From Rhabditoides inermis (Eukaryota > Nematoda > Chromadorea > Rhabditida > Rhabditidae): 64,000 bases of DNA. Of this stretch, positions 1 to 11,655 are shown piece by piece. The position numbers were made by a program, and so were the translations under genes. Location of the stretch: positions 77,501 to 141,500 of the forward strand of contig CAWZYM010000027.1 of assembly GCA_963966185.1 (NCBI GenBank), read 5' to 3'. How positions within the stretch are numbered: the first letter of the stretch is position 1; each line of letters opens with the position of its first letter. The notes under the pieces are model-generated. The model saw nothing but the letters and a program-made list of their open reading frames with translations. It did not search any database and was not told the origin of the DNA.

Positions 1-515
1 TGTCAGGTACGCCCCTTCCAAGTAGTCCATCAATCACGACACCCTACACTACGGAAACACTTTTGAATACTTCAAACACTTCAAACAGACATCGCAGCTG
101 TACCAAGCGTGTTACAGTCTGCATCAAACACTAACACTGTTTCAGAGCACGCTCCCACTCGCGACCGCCCACTAGCAAATACCGCATACCTATTCCGAAA
201 CCGAGAGTAAGAGTCTTTTTATCTCTCTCTCTCTCCCATCCCCTCTTTCTGTCTTTCTCTCTCTCTCTCTCTCTCTCCACACACACAACTACTTCTTCTC
301 TCACTCAGCGTCAGCCGACCGGGGCGATCTCCATTCCCGACTTCAAATCCGCGCATCCACACGAGTTCAATCAACCTCAGTTCGACAAGTTCTACAAGTG
401 GATACTCAGTGGGTGGGTCAAGCCATTCCGGGTCCCGCCACGAAACACCTGTTTCAGGAACGACACAGACGCTCCACACCGCTTTGACGTGGTGCGCAAT
501 ATACTCTTTCCATGA
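1..515 (+). CDS. 3' end of an unidentified gene (partial)
   Basis: I do not recognise the product. Three exons can be read: 1-6 (donor GTACGC follows), 146-206 and 309-515, with introns ending in TTTCAG and ACTCAG. Phases agree across both junctions (2, then 0), and the reading ends at TGA 513-515. The visible C-terminus of about 90 residues has a Pro/Arg-rich stretch (PPTSKYRIPIPKPR) followed by an aromatic segment (FDKFYKWILSGWVKPF) and ends RFDVVRNILFP. The second intron contains a (CT)n tract. AATAAA starts two bases into the stop codon region (TGAATAAA), so the 3'UTR must be very short. The zinc-finger gene on the other strand ends about 20 bp further on, so the two are tail to tail. The start and most of the protein lie outside the window. 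Confidence 0.6.
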
Positions 516-520
516 ATAAA
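515..520 (+). terminator. Poly(A) signal AATAAA overlapping a stop codon
   Basis: AATAAA shares its first base with the TGA of the left-edge gene (TGAATAAA). It is the only canonical hexamer near that stop. Confidence 0.55.
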
Positions 521-535
521 AACGTTTATGTACAG

Positions 536-2928
536 TTAAATCAGAGTGTAACAACAGTTTGCATAATGTATCATAGCTTGGGGAATGGAGGCGGAGGCGG
601 CAGAGGCAGTAGCGCGTCGCTTGCCTCCGGAAAACGCTTTCGGGCGCGTCGCTTCTCCTCCCGCTCCTCCTTCTCCTTCTCCTCCCTCTGCCGCTGCTCC
701 ACCGCCCGCTTCTCCAGACGCGGATCCTTCAGAGGAGACGGCGCCTGAAGCAAGTTGATAATGAGAGATTACATATACAATGATACCGTTTTGTGGACAG
801 TCTTGAGGGGTACTTTGAAAGTGGGGAAGGGGAAGGCTTGGAAGAGGGGAGAAGACGGACCTGCAACAAGACATGTCAACACAACAACAAACCCAAAAGA
901 AGCGAACAAGATAAGACGCACCTGTATAGGGAGTGTAGGATGGAATAGGCATCATCGGTGGCGGCTGCTTCTTATGTTCTTTTCTCTGCTCTTTCTCCTT
1001 CTCCTTCTCCTTTACGATGACTTTTTTCTTCTCTTCAGTGTTCTTCTCCTTCTCCTCAGCCTTCTTCGGCTCCTTCTCCTTTTCAGGTATCTTCTTCGTC
1101 TTCTTTAGCTTCTCCCTTGTCCTCTCCTTCTCCACGGCCTTGATCTGCTCCTTCTCCTTCTCCCTCGTCTTCTTCTGCTCCGTCTTGTGCTCGCCAACAT
1201 TGATGGTGACCTGCTCCGTGGGCAGGGAGGAGAAGTCAAACGCGGGAAACTGCTCCTTCGCCTGCTCTTTCTCCTTCTCCTTCTCTTTCTTCTGCTCCCT
1301 TTGCTGCTCCTGCTCCTTCTCCTGTTTCTTTTCCTGCTCCTGCTCCTTCTGCTCCACTAGCGAGTACTCCACCCACACGATGCGATCTGTCTCTGCGTAG
1401 ACTCCCGAGTGCTGTAATAGAGAGAGTTATAGTTTATAGGGAAGAGTCTATGCTCACCTTCTGGTAGTCATAAAAGGCGTCGTATCCGACGTCGCACGGC
1501 CGCAGCTGGAAAGTGGCGTCGATCGACGTAGCCCCACTCAAATCGTCTGCCCACTCGTCGCTCATCTAAACAAGTAAACAAGTAAACAAACCAGTAAACA
1601 TTATACCTACCCTGTGTCCGGTGGTGGCACAGTGCGTCTGAAGGTACTTCTTCTCTCGGTAGCGCTTCTCACAGTCCAGGCATCCAAACGTGAGCTGCAA
1701 GTGATCGATGGGTCCCGCCACAAATTTCCGCTACCGTACCTCGCACTCTCCCAGATGACGCAGCTTGTGCTTGTGCATTCCGCCCCGGTTCTTCATTCTC
1801 TTACCGCACACGTCACACGGAATGTAGCAGTTCGAGTGGTACTGAAGAGATGGAGGTACTACAGCAAATCCCACCGTACCAACTACAGTACCCACTTTCC
1901 CTTCTACCGTACCTGTCGGTTGTGATAGAATAGTGCGATGTTGTGGTGCACGTCCTTGGCGCAGTCGTAGCAGTAGGTCTCGTCGAGGGGCGTCTATTCC
2001 AACAGTCTGGGTCCCGCCACGAATACCGTACACCCACCACTTTCACATCGTCCGGCTTGGGAGAACGCGGCGGCTTCGGGCGCTTCCCGGCTCCCTTCTT
2101 CGGCTTGTCACAAGAGAAAAGAGCGAGGGAAGAGCGGATGACGTCATCTGTGACAAAACAATTGATTTACAACATGACTGAATACAATAGTACCTCCAGA
2201 GTACTCATTCGAATTCTGACCAGGCTCAAGCTGTAAGAAATTTGGCTACACAGTAATCTACTGTATTACCGTACCTTGATGTCACTTTCAACGTTCTCCT
2301 GCGTTTTCTTCACTGGCTCCTCCACAGTCTGCTCCACTGGCTGCTGCGAAGGTTGCTCTGGCGGCTGCTCCACAACCTGCTCCTTCACCTGCTCCACAGA
2401 CTGCTCCTCGTTCGGACTCTCCACAATAGACAGCTCGGCCTCCTCTGCAGGCTCCCCGGAAACACACCTCAACAATTATAGTCAAAAGAGATCAATCGAT
2501 ATCAATCGATATCAATCGATAACCACTCACACATGAATCTCCTTGGCGACAGGCGGTTTGTTATCCACGGGCTTCTCCGCCTCCTTCTCCTCCGCCTGCT
2601 CCTTCTCCCTCCTCCTCTTCTGCTTCCTCCATCCATCGTAGCCGGAAAGCACAGAGCGCATCTCATCGACATGGATCAGCAAAGCCCGCTTGCGACCATC
2701 GCAACATGCCACGTCGTTCTGGAAGGGAGGGCAGTTGAGAGAAGGAGGGGGAGAGATGCGTACCTCCTCATCGAGCAGAGGCAGCATCATCCAGTGTGCC
2801 AGCTCGGCTCGGAGGGGCCTGCGGGGGGAGGAGTAGAGGACTGGAAGGGGCAGAGTGGACGGGGCATCCGGTGGCCACTCACCGCGCACGTCGGCATGTC
2901 TCGCGTGGAACACGACCGCGTCAGCCAT
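536..2928 (-). CDS. C2H2 zinc-finger protein with long K/E-rich C-terminal region
   Basis: Probable nucleic-acid-binding zinc-finger protein, family unrecognised. Exons on the minus strand: 2883-2928, 2764-2840, 2531-2718, 2275-2467, 2038-2103, 1913-1993, 1740-1841, 1611-1694, 1458-1565, 922-1411, 536-744 (about 547 aa, phases consistent). It starts MADAVVFHARHADVR. Three fingers are visible in consecutive exons: CYDCAKDVHHNIALFYHNRQ with its His pair, then CDVCGKRMKNRGGMHKHKLRH, written here in part as CDVC-x12-H-x3-H, then CLDC...HCATTGH. The third is followed by a conserved-looking acidic exon (MSDEWADDLSG). Exon 922-1411 is dominated by Lys/Glu/Gln repeats predicted to form a highly charged helix. 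The last exon is uncertain: the splice phase gives a Gly/Ala/Ser-rich end at 536, but another frame of the same exon is K/E/R-rich and stops at 571. Confidence 0.72.
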
Positions 2929-3152
2929 CGCGCAACTCGTGAAATGACAGCCCCTCCCCTCCCTTCCTCTCTCTCTGCCAGGTATGCTGATCGAGTATTG
3001 ACAACTCGGAACGCGGAACCATGCTAATGCTGTTTCCCGATGATCACTTTCATCGCTATGCAAAGTGAAAATCACATCACACAATCGGCATGTAACTAGC
3101 CCCCGATTGATCGTCAGACACCGTGTCGCTCCTTTCACTTTGCACCTTCTCT

Positions 3153-3165
3153 CTCTCTCTCCCTC

Positions 3166-3206
<41 letters not shown>
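3153..3206. repeat. (CT)n tract upstream of the zinc-finger gene
   Basis: CT units with short interruptions, between the 3' end of engrailed and the start of the zinc-finger gene (both minus). Confidence 0.9.
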
Positions 3207-3208
<2 letters not shown>

Positions 3209-3395
3209 GCGTGTCGGAGAGATGCTATCGCACGCGTCGCCGACGGAAGGACAACGGCACCGCACACACAAGAAAGAGTCGTTTCATTCATCATTCACAC
3301 ATAACAACACAGAGAGGTATCACGAAGGGAGAAAGCGAATCACATGTTGAGAGAGATAGGGGATGCCTGAGGGGAGGGGGAGGGGTGCTGTACAG

Positions 3396-4447
3396 TCAGT
3401 GTCGGGTGGGAGTGGAGTACAGGCCGTGCAGTCCCATCTGCAGTGAGAGCGGCAGGGACGGGGAGGGCTCCGAAGAGGCCTTCTTCAACTTAGCACGCTT
3501 GTTCTGCAACCACACAGCATCATGCCACATTTCAAATTTCAACATTTCAATTATCTTTGGTTCGTTATCAACAACTAAACTGTCTCTCTTACTTTCGACC
3601 TGACCTAACATGCCAATGTGAAAGACTCCTCAAATGGTTAGTGCCGAGAGTCGTTAGCGTTCAAACGTATCCGCTCCAGAGGATCGCCTCCTTCCTACCG
3701 TACCCCCAGTCTTCTTTCAATGTCAACAGTGGGTGATGGATGGGCGCGAGCGCGAAATTCAAAGTATCTACAAAGGGCCGTGTATGCGGGAGATGTTGTG
3801 AGATAAGCACAAGCCGCCTCTTACAGCCTAATTGAGACAGATCAATGAAAGAAGAAAAGAAGAGGCTCTCACCTGGAACCAGATCTTGATCTGCGACTCG
3901 TTGAGCCCCAGTTCGTGAGCCAACGCCTGACGCTGCTTCTCGGTGAGGTACCTGCAAGACAAGCACTCACTCACTCTCCCTCCCCTCCACCTCTCCCTCC
4001 CTACCTGCTGTCGGTGAACTGTGTCTTGAGCCTCTCGAGTTGTTGTTGTGTGAATGCGGTGCGCGGTCTCTTCTCGTCCTCGCTGGGCGGCGCGTGGTCG
4101 CTGCTCTCCCTCTTCTTCCCCCTTCTGGTTCGGCTGCCGGACGAGGGCCTATCCGAGTACCGTGTACAGAACAGCCACGCGGGCAACGCCGACGCCGGAC
4201 CACCACACTGCAGCGACGGCCTAAAACTTTTTTTTAAATAAATTCTTTCTGAACACTGGCATGGCATCGAGAAAGAGAATGGAAAAGTTGCTCACCTGAG
4301 CGCCCTCCTTCCGAATCCAGGCTCGAGAATCGAGTCGATGCCGAACTTGAGCTTGGGTGAGGCGTCGCTGGATGAGCTGGGAGAACAACTGGCAGAAGAA
4401 GACGAGGAAGAAGACGAAGATGACGTCATGATTTCCTCGTCAGCCAT
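3396..4447 (-). CDS. ceh-16: Engrailed homeodomain transcription factor
   Basis: Sequence-specific nuclear repressor of the engrailed family, which patterns epidermis and neurons. Exons (minus): 4296-4447, 4005-4220, 3873-3951, 3396-3503, giving 184 aa with exact phases. Family hallmarks appear in order: the EH1 Groucho-binding motif FGIDSIL (about residues 35-41) inside [16 protein letters not shown]; the EH3-type block [15 protein letters not shown] (about 66-79); and a homeodomain from about residue 99 ([18 protein letters not shown]) with recognition helix [14 protein letters not shown]. Two introns interrupt the homeodomain, one after TDSR and one after IWFQ. The N-terminus is Ser-rich. 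An in-frame ATG at 4522 would add 25 residues; I chose 4447 because the sequence becomes MADEEIM and the upstream part is Arg-rich without homology. The length is near that of C. elegans CEH-16. Confidence 0.96.
3504..3872 (-). other. Intron 3 of engrailed
   Basis: This 369-bp intron lies inside the homeobox, between the codons for WFQ and NKR. It is the longest intron of the gene and contains no recognisable coding sequence. It includes a GCGCGAAATTCAAA word at about 3750-3763 that resembles the GCGGGAAATTCAAA word in the MITE near 45 kb. Confidence 0.6.
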
Positions 4448-5083
4448 TCTGAGTGGAATGAGAGTGCGAGTACTGTCACCTGCCATTCGCACTAGCCCCG
4501 CCCCCTCCCTGCTATCCGCCAATCACTGCCGACTCCGCCCACATCAACCGCTGCGCTAATTTCGGCTAATTGAAAGCGAGGGGTGGATATAATCGACCGC
4601 ACGTCGACTGATCCATTTCCGAGATAGGGCAGAGTGGGCGAGAGAGTGTGTGGAAGGGGGAGGGGCAGAGTGTGACAGCTTCTTCTCGCATTCAAATTGC
4701 TTCTCACGAGGGTTCTTTGCCCACCGCAACAAGTTGTCCTTCTCTCCTCCTGCCACCCTCCCCTCCCTATCACTCCCCTCTTATCTTGTCGGTGTCGTGT
4801 CTTCTCTGCCTTCTAATTAGCGTTGTGCGATCAGCCCCGATCGACATGAGATAACCGTGTAATCCAAGGTGATCCGACAAATCCCCACACATCAAGAACA
4901 TACACACCATACATACATCTCTTGTCTCTTCATGTCCAAAACAGGGTGACAAACAAAACTGACAAATCAACAAACAACAAAAGCAATAATGGAATAACAT
5001 AACAAGTAACAAAGTCAATCGCTAAATCGTATGTGATCAATGTAAATGTGAAAACTTGGGAGATGGTGCGTGCTGTACTCGTC

Positions 5084-6164
5084 TTACTGTATGTCGAGCT
5101 TCTTTCCCCTGTTGCGCAGCACGGGCGGGGTGTTACGAGTGGGGGTCTTGGACTTGGACGGAGTCTTTCCCTTCTTGCCAGTCGCCGGAGTCCTCAGAGC
5201 CTCCAGACGGGGAGTCTACAACATACCCATTAGCACGTGAACCAAAAAAAGAAAAGTACTCACCACAGGCTTGGGGGTGGTGTTCTTGGGAGTAGTGTTC
5301 TTGGGCGAGGCTAGCTTGGCCTTCTTGGAGGGCGTCTCGTCCGACTGGCTGGGCTTGGACTGCCTGGGGGTGTGCTGGGGGACGGGCGCCATGCTGGCCT
5401 TGTTGGCCGGCGCCGCCGCCTCGGCAGCCCTCTTCGGCTGCGGCGTCTTGGCCTGCTTCGGCGTGTCCTTCTTCGTCATAGCCGGAGTCACATCCACAAC
5501 CTCAACACACACATTCAACACACTGCCTTCACTTGTAAGTTGTAAGTGCATACCTCGGACGGATCAACGGTGACGTTGGCGAGAGGGCCAAGCGAGTAGT
5601 CGATGCCCATCGTCTTGAGAGCAGCCATGCGCTTTTGCAGGTTGGCAGTGCGTCGCTTGCTGGCGGCGTCGAGCTGCTTGCCCGTCCTGGTCTTGTTCAT
5701 GCTCTTGGCCTGCTTGATGGCGCCCCCGTTCCTCTTGGGGCGGAGGGCGAGCGTGGCTCCGCGGCGCATGCAGCGGGGGATCTCGTCACGCGACATCACC
5801 TTGCAGCGCAGCCTGTGCTCGTACATCAGGTATCCGTTCATCGTCTCCGCAGCAACCTCGGCCACATCGTCGTCGTCAAAGCCCACGTACGCCCAGCCCT
5901 TGTGGTTGCCAGACTGCAATCATACCATCATACCCTTGTCCAACCCCTTCCTCTCTTGGCACTCACCGTCTTGCTCCTGGCGACGCGCACGCGGACGACC
6001 CTTCCGAACTGCTTGAAGTAGTCGAGGAGGGCCTCCTCGAAGAATCCGAACGGCAGCGAGCTGATCTTCACCACGTGCAGATTCGCGGGGACGGGAGGCA
6101 TCGCCTTCACACTCTTCTTCTGCACGGCCGCAGACACGGCGACGTTCTTCTTCATCTGCACCAT
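5084..6164 (-). CDS. nifk: NIFK-like nucleolar RRM protein (60S subunit biogenesis)
   Basis: Homologue of the MKI67 FHA-domain-interacting nucleolar phosphoprotein (yeast Nop15), a pre-60S assembly factor that binds pre-rRNA near ITS2. Exons (minus): 5967-6164, 5554-5913, 5264-5500, 5084-5215; all junctions are phase 0, 308 aa. One RRM spans about residues 29-105, with RNP2-like VVKISSLP, RNP1-like KGWAYVGF and the helix AAETMNGYLM. A basic segment after it (LRPKRNGGAIKQ, RTGKQLDAASKRR) is typical of the family. The C-terminal third is Ala/Pro/Lys-rich and carries repeated TPK or TPR dipeptides (TPKQ, TPQP, TPSKKAK, TPKN twice), candidate proline-directed kinase sites in a family known to be phosphorylated. 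The start at 6164 gives MVQMKKN just before the conserved region. No other start fits better. Confidence 0.93.
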
Positions 6165-7035
6165 TGTGTATCACCTACAATACAGAAGTACAACTTTTCT
6201 TTTCAAATCATACCAAATTAGAACAAACATCGATCACGCGTATTCGTATATCAGTTACACAACCACCAATTAGGGAGAGAGCATCTTGCTGCTAGCCGTG
6301 TGCATATCGGCTTGCGCAATGCGCTGCCTCCCGTCTACCATATCCTCATCCATCATAGCTGGCGCTGCTATCAGCTGCCCGCCACTCGCCATCTCTCACC
6401 CCATAACAGGGGTCACACGAGGGAGACGAGACGGGAGGACACACCGTGCAACGGCAGGCAACACTCGTAAATCTAAACACCCACCGCAAATCAACACCTC
6501 ACAATCGCGCACACCAAATCATCACAATCACACAACGCGGGACAAGAGATACGAAAGAGGTGAATGAGATAGCAACAGCAGGGTCGAGAACCCATCAACG
6601 AATATCGAAAACAAAACGGAGGGAAACATAGAAAAACATTTATTACGATCGGCAATCGATGTCGTGGAAAGTGATAAAGAAAACCGAAAAAAAGTAATAC
6701 GCTATATGGAGCTATCACAATCAAAAGTGAGACAGTGCTATTAGCACACGGCATACGGCAAAGACATAGAACTTACTCGTCTACATGCATCTACATAGAT
6801 AACTTTGTACAAAAAGAATACGGGGACGAAGAAGGGTACAAATGGTGGGAGAGATGCTAAAGCTTGGATCACAGTAACAAAAAATGGGTCAGGTGATTGA
6901 TTCAGGTGAGCTGCAAATGCATATGCTGCATGGAACATGGAAGGAGGAAGAGAAAGGCACAATCCATACAGCGATACAGCTGGCAAAGAGAGAGAATAAG
7001 TAGTCAACCGGAATGCGAATAGGATAAAAAGAAGT
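6165..7035. other. Gap between NIFK and STIM genes
   Basis: About 870 bp separating two minus-strand genes. The right part is the STIM 3'UTR with a minus-strand AATAAA at 6639-6644. The left part should hold the NIFK promoter. I see no further coding sequence; the ORFs here are short and lack codon structure. Confidence 0.5.
6639..6644 (-). terminator. Poly(A) signal AATAAA for STIM
   Basis: The plus strand reads TTTATT, so the minus strand has AATAAA about 390 nt after the STIM stop codon. No nearer canonical hexamer is seen. Confidence 0.5.
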
Positions 7036-7205
7036 CTAATGCATAGACTGTTGTGATTGTAGGGAGGTCTTGGAACTAGACTTCTTAAACAATCCCAGAA
7101 GACCTTTCCTCTTTTTCACCTCAGAACTCATCGATGAAACATCTTCGGTGCGCACACTGCAAACCGTTGTCATTTGTCTTTCTTTAATTGAGATGTATTG
7201 AATAC

Positions 7206-7279
<74 letters not shown>

Positions 7280-10200
7280 AACTAGATGTATGCTTGAAGA
7301 TAGCGGTATGGTCACGTACCCATGAGAGAAGCGCATTCATTAACTCTTCATGAGCCCATCCCATTCCATTCAGCTCTCCTCTTCTCCCTCTCTCTCTAAT
7401 CGCACACCGCATCGGCACCTCCCTTTGCTGACAGCCGCCACAAAGACACTTCCCGGCTATTGCCTAATCCCCTCTCCCACACGAGCATGCATAATTGGAT
7501 TACTCCCAATCTGGTGAGGCCAACATGAAATCGAACCGAATGAAAAAGACTTACGGTGCGCTCTGTTGCTTGGGAAGAGTGGGAGAGGCGACGAGAGGGA
7601 CATTGTTCACTCCATTCTCCTTGTTCTCAAGAGAACGCGCCTTCGCGAACTGAGACGAGGAAGATGTCGGCGCAACATTGACCTGAAAGAACATCATACA
7701 TCATAAACAATAGAAAAAAAACAGCTATACCTTATCCTGTGTGACGGTGGATGGCTTGCGAGTATCCACGCTGTGGTTGGAGTTGGAAGAAGTGCGAGAC
7801 GACGTGGACGACGCCGACGAGTAGCCTAAAAAGAATTATAATAATGCAACTATGATAGGAAGTACATAGTTCCGCTTTGAATGTTAGCATAGGCCTTCAC
7901 ATGCAGACGCTAAAGCAGTGAGCAATGAGTGATAAATAAATTGTGGAAATTTGTTATTATTGATTAGATTGGATAGTAGGTTAGGTTTGCATGCACAACT
8001 CACCATTGCAATTCAAGCTTTTAATTCACATTCTTGAGAGGAATGATTTATGTGTGGATTTATCTAGATCTAGATACATGATCATGATGAGTAATGTATG
8101 CGTGAATGAAAGGAATAAAGAGTAGAAGCACAACCGTCACCACTTCACAACCAAAACACATATACTCGACGACGACAAGCGACAGCATTGTCAGATATAC
8201 ATGATAGCCACAGAAGCTAGACATACTATGTAAGGAAAAGTAGATAGAAGGATGTAATAAGGTCTTGTGTATGCAATTCTGAGTTGCCAGAGTGTTTGAG
8301 GGTCTCTGCATGCACGTCTACATGCTGATTGAAGAATCCGAGCTAGCAGCCGAGTCCGAGTCGTCCCCCCTCTCACCTGACGCCAATTGACCAGCCGACG
8401 AAGAATGAATCGTCATTGACGCCCCAGAATGCATCGACAACTCTGCAACCACGACACACTGACCTCACGTCTTCACGAAACGAGCATCACGCGTGCAGAG
8501 TGCAGTCAGACAACATGCATTCGACCACATCATGCACTTCCCTCACTAACCGTCGGATGCGAGGATAGCGAATCCGCAGAGGGCTTCGATCTGCTGCCAT
8601 CGGGCCTGCGTGTCGCGGAACAATCCGTGGATCTTCTCCATGCGAGACCTCAATAATCACAGTACAGTCCCTTGCTTCCACTAAATGACTCACTTGAGTG
8701 CGAATATCTTGCTGTCGACCTGGTCGGATGCGGACGCGGCTCCTGTGGCGAGCTTGATGGAAGTGAACACACTCGTCTGCTTCTTCCGCAGCCTCTCCAC
8801 CATCTCTATCGCCTCCTTCATCTCGCTAATGCACCTGAAACATCCATATAAAATATCAACAGCTTGGAAAATATTGAATGTTGAATAAAAATACTGACTC
8901 GCTCCTCTGCTTATCGATGTAAGTGAGCTCATTCTCGCAGGTTCTGCGAAGAAGCGGCTGAAGAGACAAAGGAGCGCCATAGCCAGTGTTTGCCTCCAAT
9001 CTGAAATAAGGTGGGTGACATCTACATCGATCGTGATCGCACCTCCTCTCAGCTTCCGCTAGCTGACTCTTGAGGGTCATCATTTCGTCTTCGCTCACGC
9101 CCACACATGACGACCGCTTCGCACGCTCCTCGTTGAAAGACTTCTGCGTCTGAAAAAAAATATGTTTTATTATTACAAATCACACATCGCCCTTTATACG
9201 TACTAATTCGAGATCGGCTTCCATGCTCTTGAGCTGCGACATGCGATGGCTAAGGTCTGCTAGCTGAGTACGAGCACGTCGACGCTGCTTCACGTACAAG
9301 ATGATCACTGACGTTAAAAGAAGCACCTAAAGATAATAACTGATATATTGTTTGTGCGTACCATTATGTGTATCGAATATACAAAGTATTACATATAAAC
9401 GGTTGAAACTAACGAGGAGTGCGAGGGCGACATCCTTGACCCTGCCCGTCTCTCCGCGGTAGCCGAACAGGACCACGTCGAGGGCGTTGAGTCGCAGTCG
9501 CTGGCGCTGCACAGAAGACTTGATGCCCAGCATCTGTGTCATGTACGTCGAATTGTGCACTGCCAACCTGTAATAGCTCACAGCTATGCATTGCATAATT
9601 CTAGAATATTACTTCAAAATGTCATATTTGTGTGTATATTGTTTTCTTGTTTCAGTAATGTAAAACTGGGATAGAAGTAGTGGTCTGCGTCGGTATTCGA
9701 AGTTTCAAAGTTTTTAGCAGAATTAAAGGTTCTTGATGTTAACCAGTGTGAGTAGGCAATCCCATAATCAAACACGTCGTTCTATTGTAAACTCACACAT
9801 TTGCTCCGCACTCGCACTCAAACACTAACTCGAATCTACCACAGAGCGCAGAATAATCATTCCTGGTCATGGAATAGTTTGCGATCGCATTCTAATCCCT
9901 GAAAAGAGGCATCAAATACGAATACGCATGCCTAGCAGTCAATCGATCGACAATTCGTCAAAACAGTAGAATCGCTGCGCCCTTAAAAAGCGCCTTTAGC
10001 TTGCACACACCGCCAAATGGCGGTGAACATTTTCATTTATCTCCTACCTAACCACCTTCATATCTTATCACAGCGAAAACCGTCAACTGGATAACTGAAA
10101 CGGAAATTGCTTCGCATATGACCACTTATCAGGATAGTGGGGGCGTAATCCAATCAAAAGCTGTGTTTTGAACATTGACATATCTTACATCTACTCACTC

Positions 10201-10855
10201 ACCTCGGGAGGATAGTGCCGTCGATGTTCATACGCTTCAGCCGTTCAACGTTGACGGGAATACCCACAACGTTCACTATCCAGTTGAGAACCTAAAATAT
10301 TGTTGCATCGTACATTTATCAATAACAGGTTCACAATAATGATGTATCGAAACAGTAACACAAACATGGTCAAATTGAAACTGTGAAATTTTCCGAACCT
10401 GCTCATTATTCCACGAACGTTCGTCACTCTCGAACCATGCCTCCCAGAGGTCGTCTACCGTGATGGCCTCATCATCACCATGGAAGGCCTTTTCGCGTCT
10501 ATGTCGGTCCGAGCTACGCAGGTTCATGTCTTCTGACATGAACTGAAAAGAAATGTATAGAGAAACAGTTATAAGAAAAAGAGCAAAATGACGCACTCCT
10601 GTGGTTTCTTTTCTGTCGATTGATCCTGAATGATCGTCGTCCATCTCCCTATGAATCTCCCGGATGGCTTCGAAACCAGCTGCATCGCGCACCTTCTCCT
10701 CGGCGGCAGTTACTTCTACATCTAAAATTAAATGTATTAATAACATGAAATATAAATAATGTAAGAACATACTCACTTCTTTTGGCTTTTACCGTTTGAG
10801 CAGCGACCATATATGCAACGGCAAAAAGGCCGATCAGCGAAGTCCACTTGAGCAT
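7036..10855 (-). CDS. stim-1: STIM, ER calcium sensor of store-operated calcium entry
   Basis: Type I ER membrane protein that senses luminal calcium and opens Orai channels. Fourteen exons (minus): 10777-10855, 10597-10721, 10399-10542, 10203-10291, 9414-9567, 9204-9326, 9043-9149, 8899-9000, 8694-8834, 8551-8648, 8377-8442, 7731-7825, 7555-7682, 7036-7156; 523 aa, all phases agree. In order: signal peptide (1-20, [17 protein letters not shown]); canonical EF-hand loop [12 protein letters not shown] (54-65); SAM domain (about 98-190, [19 protein letters not shown]); one TM helix (about 193-212, [15 protein letters not shown]); coiled coils and CAD/SOAR ([29 protein letters not shown]); Ser-rich region; polybasic tail [15 protein letters not shown] (about 498-512), the PIP2-binding type of end. 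Intron 7157-7554 holds a (TA)n array. Some donors are weak (GTTCGG, GTGCGT). Length matches C. elegans STIM-1. Confidence 0.95.
7208..7274. repeat. (TA)n microsatellite in the last STIM intron
   Basis: About 33 uninterrupted TA units within the 398-bp last intron of STIM. Confidence 0.95.
9568..10202 (-). other. Long STIM intron (between the two SAM-domain exons)
   Basis: A 635-bp intron inside the SAM-domain coding region. It contains two motifs of interest only by position (an AT-rich middle and GCGCCTTTAGC near 9990) and no coding sequence I can support. Confidence 0.5.
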
Positions 10856-11655
10856 GATAAACTTATAGAATATCTTGTGTGTCAATGGTAAATATAACTA
10901 TAGACACAAGACCGCACTGCGCATCTGAAATACTTGAGACATAATTTGGACATCAATTGAATTGAATGAATAAAGATAAAAGTACACGCTGGTAATAAAA
11001 ATCGATGGGAATTACTCATCATTTCTGCTGAGTAATAATATGCGGTGAAAATGACAGTAAATAACTTCGAAAAGTAGTGAAACATACAAAACAAAATAGC
11101 AAAAACCATTTTCGTAAATATGTGACTCGAAATTCCTTGTAACAATTATTCGAAAATTCAGTAAACACGTACTCTAAACAGCTAATTTCTCACTACGTTT
11201 TTCAACGTTCATTTTTACTAAACGCTTTCAAAAAAGGGAATTTTGAAGTGAAGTTATCTCATTTCCTGGTTGAACAGAGAAGGTGAGTTCCTTCATTATT
11301 TGAAAATGTATATCCTTTCTTATAGCAGATGGAAATGTGCCCGGTATCTTAGAAGTTCTAACTAGTCGCGCGTGACTGCTTTCTATTGTCTTAGATGTTT
11401 CCGGAAAACACGAATTACAGTGATTAGGTCCATATAACAGAAGGTATATTAGAAATAATGAAAAAGAAGGTAGTGTAGCGAGTGGCTGAAGTGAGTGTCG
11501 GTGAATTGGAACGCGGGGCGGCGCGCGGCGCGGTCCCGGCCGGCCTGTTTCTGTCTGCCTGTCTCTTGTGCTGGCTGTGTGTGCTGCACTGCGACACTCG
11601 CCACCAACTGATCTGCATCTATTTGCTCGTCGCAGGTGCTCGATCCACGGCGCCC
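10856..11655. promoter_or_regulatory. Shared intergenic region between divergent STIM and AFF genes
   Basis: The 800 bp between the STIM start (minus, 10855) and the AFF start (plus, 11656) must hold both promoters. The left half is AT-rich; the part from about 11500 is GC-rich (GCGGCGCGCGGCGCGGTCCC) and is probably the AFF 5'UTR, open in the AFF reading frame but without protein-like composition. No TATA box is obvious. Confidence 0.45.

Noticed and set aside
7208..7418. Ile/Tyr-repeat ORF on the minus strand
   Set aside because: Translation of the (TA)n array in an intron.
11482..11655. N-terminal extension of the AFF protein from the ATG at 11482
   Set aside because: The frame is open, but the sequence (a Leu/Cys-rich hydrophobic stretch) is not expected for a nuclear scaffold and has GC-rich 5'UTR composition. 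The ATG at 11656 was preferred.
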